A stretch of DNA of 15,537 nt from Chitinophagaceae bacterium (GTDB lineage: Bacteria; Bacteroidota; Bacteroidia; Chitinophagales; UBA10324), in contig JAHEZG010000048.1 of assembly GCA_023251195.1 (NCBI GenBank), positions 1 through 15,537 of the forward strand, in the 5' to 3' direction. The notes below the pieces were generated by a model. The model did no database searches. It was given only the letters and a program-made list of their open reading frames with translations, and had not been told where the DNA came from. The position numbers and the translations under genes are program-made. This document shows, piece after piece, positions 1 to 8,727 of the stretch (position 1 is its first letter; every line of letters begins with the position of its first letter).

Positions 1-878
1 TGGTGATAAAAAACAAAAACGGAACTGCTCCGGGAATGTGGTTTCAGCAGGAGAAAAAAGTTTTTATTTCGATGCCCGGTGTTCCTTATGAAATGAAAAC
101 AATGCTGACCGATGAAGTGGTTGACCGATTAAAAAAAATTTTTTCATTTCCGATTATTATTCATCGCACCATTATGACCTGCGGAATCGGTGAATCATTT
201 CTTGCGGAGTTAATAAAAGACTGGGAAGAAAATCTTCCTGCGCATTTTCGATTTGCCTACTTACCCGCATTGAATCAATTGCGTTTGCGAATAACAGCAA
301 CCGGAACAGATGAATCGAAACTGAAAAACGAAATTGCAGAACAGGAACACAAACTCATTCCGCTCATTGACAAATTTGTTTTCGGTTACGATGATGAACC
401 TTTGGAAAGTGTGGTTGGAAAAATGCTGAAAGAAAGAAATGCAAACATCGCCCTCGCTGAAAGTTGCACAGGCGGATATATTGCCCACAAGCTGACTTCC
501 ATTTCAGGAAGTTCATCTTACTTCGATGGCTCACTGATTACTTACAGTTACGATGCGAAAGAAAATTTTCTCGGTGTGAATCACGAAACACTGTTACACT
601 CCGGCGCAGTGAGTGAAGAAACTGTTCGCGAAATGGTGGCAGGTGTAAAACAAAAATTCAAAACCACTTATGCCATTGCAGTGAGCGGTATTGCCGGTCC
701 CGATGGCGGCACTACTGATAAACCGATTGGTACAGTATGGATTGCACTCGCCACTGAAAAAGAAATTATTGCAAAGAAATTTTTCTTTCATAGAAACCGC
801 ATACAGAATATTGAAATGACTTGCGTGGCTGCGTTGAATCTATTGCGAATGGAATTACTCGGAACATTAGAGCATTAA
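1..878 (+). CDS. cinA: CinA-family protein (nicotinamide-nucleotide amidase domain), 5' end outside the window
   Basis: This is the 3' part of a CinA gene. In the family, the N-terminal MoCF-like domain carries pyrophosphatase activity and the C-terminal PncC domain deamidates nicotinamide mononucleotide in the cytoplasmic pyridine-nucleotide salvage cycle. The frame is open through base 1, so the GTG at base 3 is an internal valine and not a start. Counting from that codon, 291 residues are visible out of roughly 415 usual for the family. Residues 7-13 (GTAPGMW) and 24-35 (MPGVPYEMKTML) are the end of the MoCF-like domain. The PncC domain runs from about 135 to the end, with AESCTGG at 152-158 and SGIAGPDGGT at 228-237, both intact. 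The E2 gene follows 59 bases downstream on the same strand; I see no functional link between them. The family assignment is very secure. Confidence 0.95.
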   Translation, partial: VIKNKNGTAPGMWFQQEKKVFISMPGVPYEMKTMLTDEVVDRLKKIFSFPIIIHRTIMTCGIGESFLAELIKDWEENLPAHFRFAYLPALNQLRLRITATGTDESKLKNEIAEQEHKLIPLIDKFVFGYDDEPLESVVGKMLKERNANIALAESCTGGYIAHKLTSISGSSSYFDGSLITYSYDAKENFLGVNHETLLHSGAVSEETVREMVAGVKQKFKTTYAIAVSGIAGPDGGTTDKPIGTVWIALATEKEIIAKKFFFHRNRIQNIEMTCVAALNLLRMELLGTLEH

Positions 879-937
879 CCAACATAAAATTTCCAAACAA
901 ATTTTGATTCTTATTTTCGCGGCAGAAAAAAAATACA

Positions 938-2251
938 ATGGCTGAAGTGGAACTCATTATGCCCAAGATGGGCGAAAGCATAACAGAAGCAACCATTCTG
1001 AAGTGGCTGAAGAACGAAGGCGATAAAGTGGAACTGGATGAAGCTGTTTTGGAAATTGCAACCGATAAAGTGGACAGCGAAGTGCCTTCTCCGTTTGCTG
1101 GCACTGTTTCAAAAATTCTTTACAAAGTGGGCGATGTGATTGCAGTGAATAAACCGATTGCTATTATTTCAACCGGTGCTGCGGCAACAAAATCTTCTGC
1201 TCCTATTGCTGCCCCGACTGTTACACCCGCACAAAAAACGGCAACAGCAGTTCAATCTGCTCCGGCTGTTACAGTTGCGCAAACCGCAACCAACGGACAC
1301 AGCAATGGTGCTCGCTTTTATTCTCCGCTCGTTTTAAATATTGCACGAAGCGAAGGAATCAGCATGAGCGAACTCGAAGCAATGGCAGGAACCGGATTAG
1401 AAAATCGGGTGACTAAAAAAGATATTCTGAATTATGTAAGCACACGAAAGAGCGGAGGTGCAATTCAAACTGTAACAGTTCAGCCAACAACAGCAACTGC
1501 TCCCGAACCAACTTATCAGCAACCAACTGTAACAATCGGCGGCAATGTTGAAATTATAGAAATGGATCGCATGCGCAAACTTATAGCCGATCACATGGTG
1601 ATGAGCAAGCGAGTGAGTGCGCATGTCACTTCATTTGTTGAAGCAGATGTAACCAATCTGGTTTTGTGGAGAGAGCGCGTGAAAAAAGATTTTGAAAAAC
1701 GCGAAGGAGAAAAAATAACTTTTACTCCCTTATTTATTGAAGCGATTGTGAAAGCGATAAAAGATTTTCCATTGGTGAATTCTTCATTGAACGGAACACA
1801 AATCATTCGAAAAAAAGATATTAATATCGGAATGGCTGCTGCACTTCCAAGTGGAAATTTAATTGTGCCTGTTATTAAAAATGCTGACACAAAAAATTTA
1901 ATCGGCATTACCAAAGAAGTAAATGATTTAGCCAATCGCGCCCGCAAAGGTCAATTGAAACCAAACGAAATTGAGGGCGGAACTTTTACTGTTACCAATG
2001 TCGGAACATTCGGAAACCTGATGGGTACCCCAATCATTAATCAACCACAAGTTGCAATCATGGCAACCGGAGCAATAAAGAAAAAACCGGTTGTACTGGA
2101 AACTCCACAAGGAGATGTGATTGCTATTCGGCATATGATGTTCTTATCGCTTTCTTACGATCATCGAATTGTAGATGGAGCACTGGGCGGTTCATTCCTG
2201 AGAAAAGTTGCAGATTACTTAGAGCAGTATGATTTAAACAGAGCTTACTAA
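938..2251 (+). CDS. Dihydrolipoamide acyltransferase, E2 subunit of a 2-oxoacid dehydrogenase complex
   Basis: This is the core subunit of a 2-oxoacid dehydrogenase complex. It moves an acyl group from its swinging lipoyl arm to coenzyme A in the cytoplasm. The 437 residues have the standard order. One lipoyl domain (about 2-78) has the modified lysine K44 in TDKVDSE. An Ala/Thr/Pro/Val-rich flexible linker spans about 80-125, and the peripheral subunit-binding domain 126-167 starts SPLVLNIARSEG. A second linker is followed by the catalytic domain (about 205-435) with DHRIVDG, giving catalytic H409 and D413. One lipoyl domain and the MPKMGESI opening favour a branched-chain or general 2-oxoacid E2 over classical SucB, but substrate cannot be fixed from sequence. 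The ATG at 938 opens directly into the lipoyl domain, so the start is secure. No E1 or E3 gene adjoins it, so its partners must be encoded elsewhere. Confidence 0.95.
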   Translation: MAEVELIMPKMGESITEATILKWLKNEGDKVELDEAVLEIATDKVDSEVPSPFAGTVSKILYKVGDVIAVNKPIAIISTGAAATKSSAPIAAPTVTPAQKTATAVQSAPAVTVAQTATNGHSNGARFYSPLVLNIARSEGISMSELEAMAGTGLENRVTKKDILNYVSTRKSGGAIQTVTVQPTTATAPEPTYQQPTVTIGGNVEIIEMDRMRKLIADHMVMSKRVSAHVTSFVEADVTNLVLWRERVKKDFEKREGEKITFTPLFIEAIVKAIKDFPLVNSSLNGTQIIRKKDINIGMAAALPSGNLIVPVIKNADTKNLIGITKEVNDLANRARKGQLKPNEIEGGTFTVTNVGTFGNLMGTPIINQPQVAIMATGAIKKKPVVLETPQGDVIAIRHMMFLSLSYDHRIVDGALGGSFLRKVADYLEQYDLNRAY

Positions 2252-2261
2252 AAACAAAATT

Positions 2262-2708
2262 ATGTACGAAGCATTTTTAAAAACACATTCTTATTTAAGA
2301 TGGGTGGTATTAATTCTTGCGCTAATAACAGTTGTAAAATATTTAATTGGATGGTTGCAAAAAAAATCTTTCACAGCTTCTGAAAATAAAATCAGTTTGT
2401 TTTATTCGATAGCGATGGATATACAATTGATAGTTGGATTGGTGCTTTATTTATTTCTCAGCCCAATCACTAATTCATTTCACATTGACATGAAAGATAC
2501 ATTCAGTCGTTTCTGGGGAATGGAACATATAACAATGATGATTTTATCCGTTGCATTGGTTCATATTGGAAGAGTGGTAGTAAAAAAAGCAAAAACAGAT
2601 GCCGCAAGATTTTCAAAAGGCACCATTTATTTTCTGCTTTCATTATTAATAATGCTTGTATCAATTCCATGGCCCTTCCTCGAGATCATTGGCAGGTCTT
2701 GGTTCTAA
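2262..2708 (+). CDS. Small four-helix integral membrane protein, possibly cytochrome b-like
   Basis: This 148-residue protein is mostly membrane-embedded. Hydrophobic segments lie at about 13-31, 45-67, 86-107 and 121-141, with short charged loops between them. Histidines sit at or near helix ends at positions 9 (THSYLRW), 74, 89 (WGMEH) and 101 (LVHIGR). The spacing of H89 and H101 within one helix, with H9 opposite, could suit haem or metal binding. I recall similar short Bacteroidota proteins being labelled cytochrome b or hypothetical membrane protein, but no biochemical role is known to me. The ATG lies 10 bases after the E2 stop, so co-transcription with E2 is likely. This does not make it a complex subunit. 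That it is a real membrane protein is secure; haem binding is a guess. Confidence 0.75.
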   Translation: MYEAFLKTHSYLRWVVLILALITVVKYLIGWLQKKSFTASENKISLFYSIAMDIQLIVGLVLYLFLSPITNSFHIDMKDTFSRFWGMEHITMMILSVALVHIGRVVVKKAKTDAARFSKGTIYFLLSLLIMLVSIPWPFLEIIGRSWF

Positions 2709-2751
2709 TCTGTTAAGAAATTCAATCACACAATAGTTTTACAGGAAAAAT

Positions 2752-2774
2752 ATTTTCAAAGATTTTTTGAAAAT
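2752..2774 (+). terminator. AT-rich hairpin after the small membrane protein gene, possible weak terminator
   Basis: ATTTTCAAA at 2752-2760 and TTTGAAAAT at 2766-2774 form a perfect 9-base-pair inverted repeat with a 5-base loop. The stem has only two G/C pairs and no clear T-run follows, so it would be a weak terminator. It lies in the 133-base gap between the membrane protein and the giant secreted protein and could equally be a leader structure or a protein-binding site for the latter. Confidence 0.3.
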
Positions 2775-2841
2775 CGTTTGATATTTGAAATTATTTGGTT
2801 CTCTTTATACCAACTTACAAATTAAAACCAAACCAAAATTT

Positions 2842-5800
2842 ATGGAATACTTTTCTCCACCCCCTAAAAGGATTGGATTCAGTAAAGCAATCTTTACTTT
2901 CCTCCTTCTTTCTCTCGTGTTTTCTTACACGAAATCAAATGCGCAATACTGTACACCTATTTACGGGTATGGTGCTTGCGATGAATTTATCAGTAATGTA
3001 ACCATTGGTTCAATTAATTACGGCAGTGTTTGTGCTGGCCCAAGCCAATATGAAGATTTCACTTCAACATTTACTGATTTATTTGCCGGTTTAAGCTATC
3101 CGGTTTCAGTAACTGTTGGTCCTCCATTTTATAACGGAGATCAGGTAGGAATTTTTGTGGACTATGATCAAAACGGAGTTTTATCTGACGCCGGAGAAGC
3201 ATTCTTTCTAACTGATGTTGGAGGCGGTGTTTTTACCGGAAATGTTGATGTTCCAGTAACTGCTCTTTTAGGCATCACCCGATTGCGTGTTATGATGTCG
3301 TATAATGTAGCCCCTGAACCATGTAATTTGAATGCCTCCTTCTTTGGTGAAACCGAAGATTATACAGTAAATATTCAACCTGGCCCAAGCTGCCCATTCT
3401 CAACTGCATTAAATGTGACCAATATCACAACAACATCAGCTGATTTAAACTGGACTGGAAATGGATTGGCTATTGAATATAAAGTCCGTTACAAATTAAC
3501 AACTGACCCTACTTCAGTATCTACCTGGGCAAACCCAACAATCGTTACTGCACCAACAACGACACTGGCAGTTTCTGGTTTATCTCAAGCATCACAATAT
3601 GAATTTCAGGTTTCTTCGTTTTGCAGCGCAACAGATTCAAGCGGCTATCCATTTTCAGCATATTGGAATACAGCTTGTTTTGATTGTCCTGCATCTTCAA
3701 TTCCGGAAGCAGAAGCTTGCGGTTCAGATGTGAATGGTGGTTGTAATATGACCATTCCTTTTTTCGAGCCTATTAATTGTGGAGATACAATTTGCGGTAC
3801 TGCTTGGGCCGAAGTGAATATTGACTTTCCATTTGGGGGTCGTGATACTGATTGGTTTACTTTTGATGTAACTGTCCCTGGTGTATATACGATTGTAGCT
3901 AAAACCATGTTTCCTGCTCAAATGGGATACATTGGTCCAAATGCTGCTTGCCCAATAACAGCATTTACTGATTATGTAACATCACCAAATGAATGTGATT
4001 CATTAAGCCTGACCGGATATTTATCAGCAGGAACCTGGATTTACTTTATTTCACCAAGCGTATTTACTGGATATTCATGCGGTGGTGGAATGAATAATTA
4101 CTTAACCTATGTGTGCGCACCAAATCCTCCAATAGTAGTAGCCAATGACATATGCGACAGTGCTGTTTTAATAACACAAAACCCAACCTGCGTTCCAACT
4201 TCCGGTGATGTTGCAGGAGCATTTATTCAATCAGGGCCTGCTTGCAACGGGACTGCTGAAGATGATGTTTGGTATAAATTTGTTGCAAATACTAATGCAG
4301 TTTTTGTTCAAGTTACTGGTTCATCAGGTTTTTTTCCGGTAGCTGAAGTTTATGATGGCTGTGGCGGAAATCAATTGGCTTGCATCGCAGGCAGTGGAAC
4401 TGGTGGAATTGCTACTTCTGTTTTTTATCCGACTGTAGGTCTCACCTATTATATTCGAGTTTATGATTTATTCAATACAGTTCCTGCTACTACAACATTC
4501 GAAATTTGTGTGTTTGATGCACCACCACCTCCACCTCCATGTTTTGAGTGCCCGCTAAATTCAATTCCTGAATCTGAAGCTTGTGGTGCTGATGTGAATG
4601 GTGGTTGCAATATGGCAGTTCCATTTTTCGAACCTATTGCCTGTGGCGACACGATATGCGGGAATGCATGGATGACCGGTGGCAATAGAGACACTGATTG
4701 GTATTCAATAGATATTACAACTCCGGGTGTTTACACATTTGTTGCGATCACTCAATTCCCTTGTTCAATGGGGTTTGTTGGGCCAAATGCTGTTTGCCCG
4801 ATTTTTCAATTTGATCAGTTTGTTAATACGCCAAACGAGTGCGATACTTTAAGCATCACCAGTGTACTTTCTGTTGGTACTTATATTTATGTAATTGTAC
4901 CCTACAATCCGGCTTTTGATGGTTATCCATGCGGAAGTGGAAAAAACACTTATGTTACATATGTATGCGCGCCAAACCCCCCTTTAACAGTTGCCAATGA
5001 CATCTGTGACAGTGCACTTTTAATAACACAAAATACAACTTGCCAACCTACTACCGGTGATGTAGCAGGAGCAACTATTCAGTCTGGTCTTGGTTGTTCT
5101 GGTGGATTTGGTGAAGATGATGTTTGGTTCAAATTTGTTGCTACCGGTAATAGTGCAGTAGTTCAGGTTACACCATCAGCAAGTTTTGATGCAGTGATCG
5201 AAGTTTTTGATGCTTGCGGTGGAAATTCAATTGCCTGCATTGATAATTCATTTGCTCAAGGCGGTATTGAATCACAGGAAATAACAGGATTAAATTTTGG
5301 TCAGACCTATTACATTGGTGTCTATGACTATTCCTTTACTCCTCCATTAACAACCACTTTTGATATTTGTGTATTTGATGTGCCACCACCATGTGTGGTA
5401 TGTCCATCAGCTACTGCGTTGCAGGAAAATGAAGTATGTGGTTCTGATGCGAATGGTGGTTGCAACATGACTGTTCCTTTCTACGAACCTATTTCTTGTG
5501 GCGATACAATATGCGGAACTGTTTGGGCCGATGTAACACCAGCATTCCCGTTTGGTGGTCGTGATACAGATTGGTTTGTATTTACCATTGCATCTGCATC
5601 CAATGTTTCGTTTACTGTAAATTCAGGATTTACCAGGTTGGTTGGATTTATTGATGCAGCACTTGGTTGTCCGGTAAATAATTTCTTAGCTTTTGCCGAT
5701 GGTACTACAGAATGTGATACCACATCGGTTGCAGCGAATCTTCAAGCCGGAACATATTGGGCTTTTGTTGCACCAGATGTTTTCACCGGTTATCCATGCG

Positions 5801-7680
5801 GTGGTTCAAAATCAAATTACACTGCTATACTTACCTGCAGTGCGCCTGCACCACCTCCTGCAAATGACAGCTGTCAAAATGCGATTACTGTAAATTGTGG
5901 TGATGTTGTAACAGGTTCAACTGTTTATGCAACTGCAGATGCCAATGCAACTTTCTGCGGAACAACGCCTGAAGCGCCTGGCGTGTGGTACATGTTTGCC
6001 GGTGACGGATCAATTGTAACAGCATCATTATGTAATGGAACTGCATATGACAGTAAACTGAATGTTTATTCAGGCGATTGCAGTACATTACTTTGTGTAG
6101 ATGGCAATGATGATTTTTGCGGGTTGGCTTCTCAGATTTCTTTCCCAACTACTGTTGGTACTAATTATTATATTCTTGTAAACGGTTATAGTGTTGCTAC
6201 CGGTGATTTCCAATTGGAAATTACTTGCGCTGCACCACCTGTAAACGATGAACCTTGTGGTGCTTTACAACTTGCATTAGGTTCAAATGGCCCATATGAT
6301 AATTCAAACGCAACTTCAAATCCAAGTGAACCAACACCTCCTGCAACTGGATTTCAAACTCAGGATGGTTGGGGAGAAAACGGTGCAGATAATACACTTT
6401 GGTTTGTTTTTGTAGCACCTGCTTCCGGTAGAATAACAATTCAGTCTCCCGGATTTGATTCTCAACTTGCTATTTGGGATGCTGCAGATTGCAATGCGAT
6501 TTTAAATGGTGGTGCAATCTTGATTGGTGCAAATGATGATGATCCTGATTTTATTGCCCATAATGGAGCTATGTTTTCATCTTATGTATATACAAATTGT
6601 TTAATGCCTGGCCACACTTATTATGTTCAGTTAGATGGTTACTTCGGAACTGTAGGTTCTACTGACATAATTTTAACTGATCCAGGTACATTGGACGCTT
6701 CATTCGGAACTGTTCAAATCCGATATTGCCCTACTGTTACTTCCGTACTTTTAACACCTGTAACACCTGGTGGAACATTTAGTGGACCTGGTGTAAGCGG
6801 AAATACCTTCTCACCTGCAACTGCAGGAATTGGTGGCCCATATGAAATCGTTTATTCATTATTAGGATGTATAAATGACACTATTTCAACTGTAGTGGAA
6901 TATCCGGTTGCCGATATTACTCCTCCGGGACCAATTTCGGTTTGTTATGGACAGGCAATTCCTTTAACCACTCCTTATGTAGCCGGTTATAAATACAAAT
7001 GGAAACGCGCGCAGGTTACAGTAGCAACCGGCACTAATACTTATACTCCGGTGTCATCAGGCACATGGAATTATAGCGTAAAAGTGACAGATTCATTGGG
7101 TGGCGGTTGTTATACATTCGATACTGTTTCGTACAAAATTATCAACTTCCCAAATCCAACCTTAATAGTTGGACCATGTATTAATAACACCATTGTTTTA
7201 ACTTCAAGTGTAACAAATCCAAACCTGAATTATCAGTGGGTTAAATGGAATACTCCAATCAACGGAGCAACCAACACTTCATATACTGTTACTACCAATG
7301 GCGGTTATAGAATTGCTATTACTGATTCTTGCGGAACTTTGCGCTTTACTCCATTAACAGTGTTTAATGTAACAACTTGCCGTGTTGAGGAATTAACAGA
7401 ACAGCAAGCTGCCCAAATGGTAGATGTGGCTCTTTATCCAAATCCAAACAGCGGTCAGTTTACCATTGACTTAAATGCTTATGACTTATCATCAAGTTTA
7501 GTGAGTGTTGAAGTTTACAATGTACTTGGTCAGGTTGTTTATTCCAATACTTTAATGCTTACAGAAGGAAAATTGAATAACATTATTCAGTTACCGGCAA
7601 CTGTTGAAGATGGACTTTACAATGTGAAAATCAAGAAAGGTAACTATGAAACTTATACAAAAATTGTAGTTTCAAAATAG
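2842..7680 (+). CDS. Giant multidomain secreted protein with T9SS type A sorting domain
   Basis: This 1612-residue protein is predicted to be exported by Sec and then by the type IX system to the cell surface or medium. I chose the ATG at 2842 over a TTG at 2785, because it gives a normal signal peptide: basic n-region, hydrophobic core at about 14-28, and a probable cut after SNAQ (32-35). Domains in order are: GEVED-type beta domain at about 50-178, ending GETEDYTVNI; fibronectin type III at 184-261; alternating Cys-rich A and B modules at 279-1283; two or three Ig/PKD-like beta domains at about 1284-1525; and the sorting domain at 1529-1612, with LYPNPNSGQF and VYNVLGQVV. I see no protease, glycosidase or other catalytic motif, so an adhesive, structural or ligand-binding surface role is the best inference. 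The gene is bounded by its own strong terminator and is probably a single transcript. Confidence 0.93.
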   Translation: MEYFSPPPKRIGFSKAIFTFLLLSLVFSYTKSNAQYCTPIYGYGACDEFISNVTIGSINYGSVCAGPSQYEDFTSTFTDLFAGLSYPVSVTVGPPFYNGDQVGIFVDYDQNGVLSDAGEAFFLTDVGGGVFTGNVDVPVTALLGITRLRVMMSYNVAPEPCNLNASFFGETEDYTVNIQPGPSCPFSTALNVTNITTTSADLNWTGNGLAIEYKVRYKLTTDPTSVSTWANPTIVTAPTTTLAVSGLSQASQYEFQVSSFCSATDSSGYPFSAYWNTACFDCPASSIPEAEACGSDVNGGCNMTIPFFEPINCGDTICGTAWAEVNIDFPFGGRDTDWFTFDVTVPGVYTIVAKTMFPAQMGYIGPNAACPITAFTDYVTSPNECDSLSLTGYLSAGTWIYFISPSVFTGYSCGGGMNNYLTYVCAPNPPIVVANDICDSAVLITQNPTCVPTSGDVAGAFIQSGPACNGTAEDDVWYKFVANTNAVFVQVTGSSGFFPVAEVYDGCGGNQLACIAGSGTGGIATSVFYPTVGLTYYIRVYDLFNTVPATTTFEICVFDAPPPPPPCFECPLNSIPESEACGADVNGGCNMAVPFFEPIACGDTICGNAWMTGGNRDTDWYSIDITTPGVYTFVAITQFPCSMGFVGPNAVCPIFQFDQFVNTPNECDTLSITSVLSVGTYIYVIVPYNPAFDGYPCGSGKNTYVTYVCAPNPPLTVANDICDSALLITQNTTCQPTTGDVAGATIQSGLGCSGGFGEDDVWFKFVATGNSAVVQVTPSASFDAVIEVFDACGGNSIACIDNSFAQGGIESQEITGLNFGQTYYIGVYDYSFTPPLTTTFDICVFDVPPPCVVCPSATALQENEVCGSDANGGCNMTVPFYEPISCGDTICGTVWADVTPAFPFGGRDTDWFVFTIASASNVSFTVNSGFTRLVGFIDAALGCPVNNFLAFADGTTECDTTSVAANLQAGTYWAFVAPDVFTGYPCGGSKSNYTAILTCSAPAPPPANDSCQNAITVNCGDVVTGSTVYATADANATFCGTTPEAPGVWYMFAGDGSIVTASLCNGTAYDSKLNVYSGDCSTLLCVDGNDDFCGLASQISFPTTVGTNYYILVNGYSVATGDFQLEITCAAPPVNDEPCGALQLALGSNGPYDNSNATSNPSEPTPPATGFQTQDGWGENGADNTLWFVFVAPASGRITIQSPGFDSQLAIWDAADCNAILNGGAILIGANDDDPDFIAHNGAMFSSYVYTNCLMPGHTYYVQLDGYFGTVGSTDIILTDPGTLDASFGTVQIRYCPTVTSVLLTPVTPGGTFSGPGVSGNTFSPATAGIGGPYEIVYSLLGCINDTISTVVEYPVADITPPGPISVCYGQAIPLTTPYVAGYKYKWKRAQVTVATGTNTYTPVSSGTWNYSVKVTDSLGGGCYTFDTVSYKIINFPNPTLIVGPCINNTIVLTSSVTNPNLNYQWVKWNTPINGATNTSYTVTTNGGYRIAITDSCGTLRFTPLTVFNVTTCRVEELTEQQAAQMVDVALYPNPNSGQFTIDLNAYDLSSSLVSVEVYNVLGQVVYSNTLMLTEGKLNNIIQLPATVEDGLYNVKIKKGNYETYTKIVVSK
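3676..6690 (+). repeat. Tandem array of alternating A and B beta-sandwich modules (A-B-A-B-A-B-B) within the T9SS protein
   Basis: Residues use the ATG at 2842. A modules are A1 279-434 (3676-4143), A2 567-718 (4540-4995) and A3 851-1007 (5392-5862). B modules are B1 435-566, B2 719-850, B3 1008-1134 and B4 1135-1283. Each A opens with Cys-x2-Cys-Pro, then a CG-x-D-x-NGGCNM segment, an EPI-x-CGDTICG segment and RDTDW. Each B opens with Asn-Asp and has a Trp-aromatic-x-Phe core (DDVWYKF in B1, DDVWFKF in B2, GVWYMF in B3, NTLWFVF in B4). Proline-rich linkers follow B1 and B2. A1/A2 and B1/B2 are the closest pairs, and stretches around the NGGC motif are nearly identical in DNA too. Both modules resemble the pre-peptidase C-terminal (PPC) beta-sandwich fold, by my reading. 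Confidence 0.85.
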
Positions 7681-7696
7681 ATTAATCTTTCGTTAG

Positions 7697-7738
7697 TTAA
7701 ATAAGAAAGGCTCCTTAACAGGGGCCTTTCTTATTTAA
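7697..7738 (+). terminator. Strong hairpin terminator after the T9SS protein gene
   Basis: The arms 7697-7714 and 7721-7738 pair over 18 positions with a single G-T wobble. The outer 15 pairs are perfect and the loop is TTAACA. The A/T-rich lower stem gives T-rich sequence after the GC core in either direction, so it could also stop transcription coming the other way. It begins 16 bases after the stop codon and precedes the helix-hairpin-helix gene by 38 bases. Confidence 0.9.
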
Positions 7739-7776
7739 TTATTTCTGCTATTTTTATATATAATTTTTATCTGCCT

Positions 7777-8727
7777 ATGTCTATTCAGAGAAGAACAAAG
7801 GAATATTTTACTTTTTCTAAAAAAGATAAACGAGCTGTTTTAATTTTATCAGTATTAATTGTATTGCTGGCAATATCACCACAGGTATATCTCTTATTTG
7901 TTTCGGAAGAAAAGCTTGACGATAAAAAATTTGAAACAGATGTGAAAAAATTTTATGCCTCACAACCAGCCGAAAAGCCTTCTGATAAATTTGATGAAAA
8001 TGAATTTGTACAAAATGATTTCGCGGCTGATTCAAAAAAAGAATCGTACACAGGAAAAACGATAGCCACCCTGTTTAATTTTGATCCAAACACTTGTGAT
8101 GAAAATGATTTTGCAAAACTGGGATTAGACAGCCGGACCATTAAAAGCATTGTTAATTATCGAAATAAAGGCGGCCGGTTTAAATCAGCTCAGGACTTCA
8201 AGAAAATTTATACCCTTTCAGATGAAGAATTTAATTTGTTAAAAAATTTTATTGTCATTGAAAATTCATTTCCACCTATATCGAATGAAAATCATAAAAC
8301 TTTTTCCGCTTACAAGCAAAATATTCTTGACATTAACACTGCCGATTCTATAGCATGGGTGATGCTTCCGGGTATTGGTCCTTACCTGACTTCAAAAATT
8401 TTAAAATATAAAAATGCACTCGGTGGATTTTCGTCGGTGAATCAGATTGCTGAAGTGTATGGAATGAAACCGGAAACTTATGCAGTCATTAAAGAAAAAA
8501 TTGTGTGTGATGTAACAGTTCCGAATGCAATCCGGAAAATAAATCTGAATACTGCCGGAAAGGATGAGTTAAATTTTCATCCGTACATCAATTCAAAACA
8601 GGCAATGGTTTTAGTAAACTATCGTGAGCAACATGGTGCTTTTAAAAATGTGGACGAAATAAAAAACACCGACTCATTCTCCGAATCAGAATTTGAAAAA
8701 ATAAAACCCTACTTAACTGTTAACTGA
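7777..8727 (+). CDS. Membrane-anchored protein with three helix-hairpin-helix (ComEA-type) modules
   Basis: The 316 residues start with a basic N-terminus, one transmembrane segment at about 20-42 and a charged linker (43-95). Three repeats of about 60 residues follow: 100-163, 183-245 and 254-316. Each has the helix-hairpin-helix pattern N-T-A-D then hairpin then a conserved Y-R/K-N/E-x-x-G-x-F segment (YRNKGGRF, YKNALGGF, YREQHGAF). Only the middle copy has the canonical LPGIGPYLTSKIL hairpin; the first and third have lost the glycines that contact DNA backbone. ComEA proteins bind incoming DNA in natural transformation, but similar Bacteroidota proteins have no proven role. The single anchor would place the repeats outside the cytoplasm if the N-terminus is inside. 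The start is the first ATG after the terminator. Its 3' end overlaps the convergent lipid kinase gene. Confidence 0.85.
   Translation: MSIQRRTKEYFTFSKKDKRAVLILSVLIVLLAISPQVYLLFVSEEKLDDKKFETDVKKFYASQPAEKPSDKFDENEFVQNDFAADSKKESYTGKTIATLFNFDPNTCDENDFAKLGLDSRTIKSIVNYRNKGGRFKSAQDFKKIYTLSDEEFNLLKNFIVIENSFPPISNENHKTFSAYKQNILDINTADSIAWVMLPGIGPYLTSKILKYKNALGGFSSVNQIAEVYGMKPETYAVIKEKIVCDVTVPNAIRKINLNTAGKDELNFHPYINSKQAMVLVNYREQHGAFKNVDEIKNTDSFSESEFEKIKPYLTVN

Noticed and set aside
897..937. Possible TTTC-N18-TATTTTCG promoter before the E2 gene
   Set aside because: Both boxes differ from the Bacteroidota consensus at a key G, and such sequences are common by chance in AT-rich gaps.
2785..2841. TTG-initiated 19-residue extension of the T9SS protein
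   Set aside because: The ATG at 2842 gives a normal signal peptide; the extension would place a long polar stretch before the hydrophobic core.
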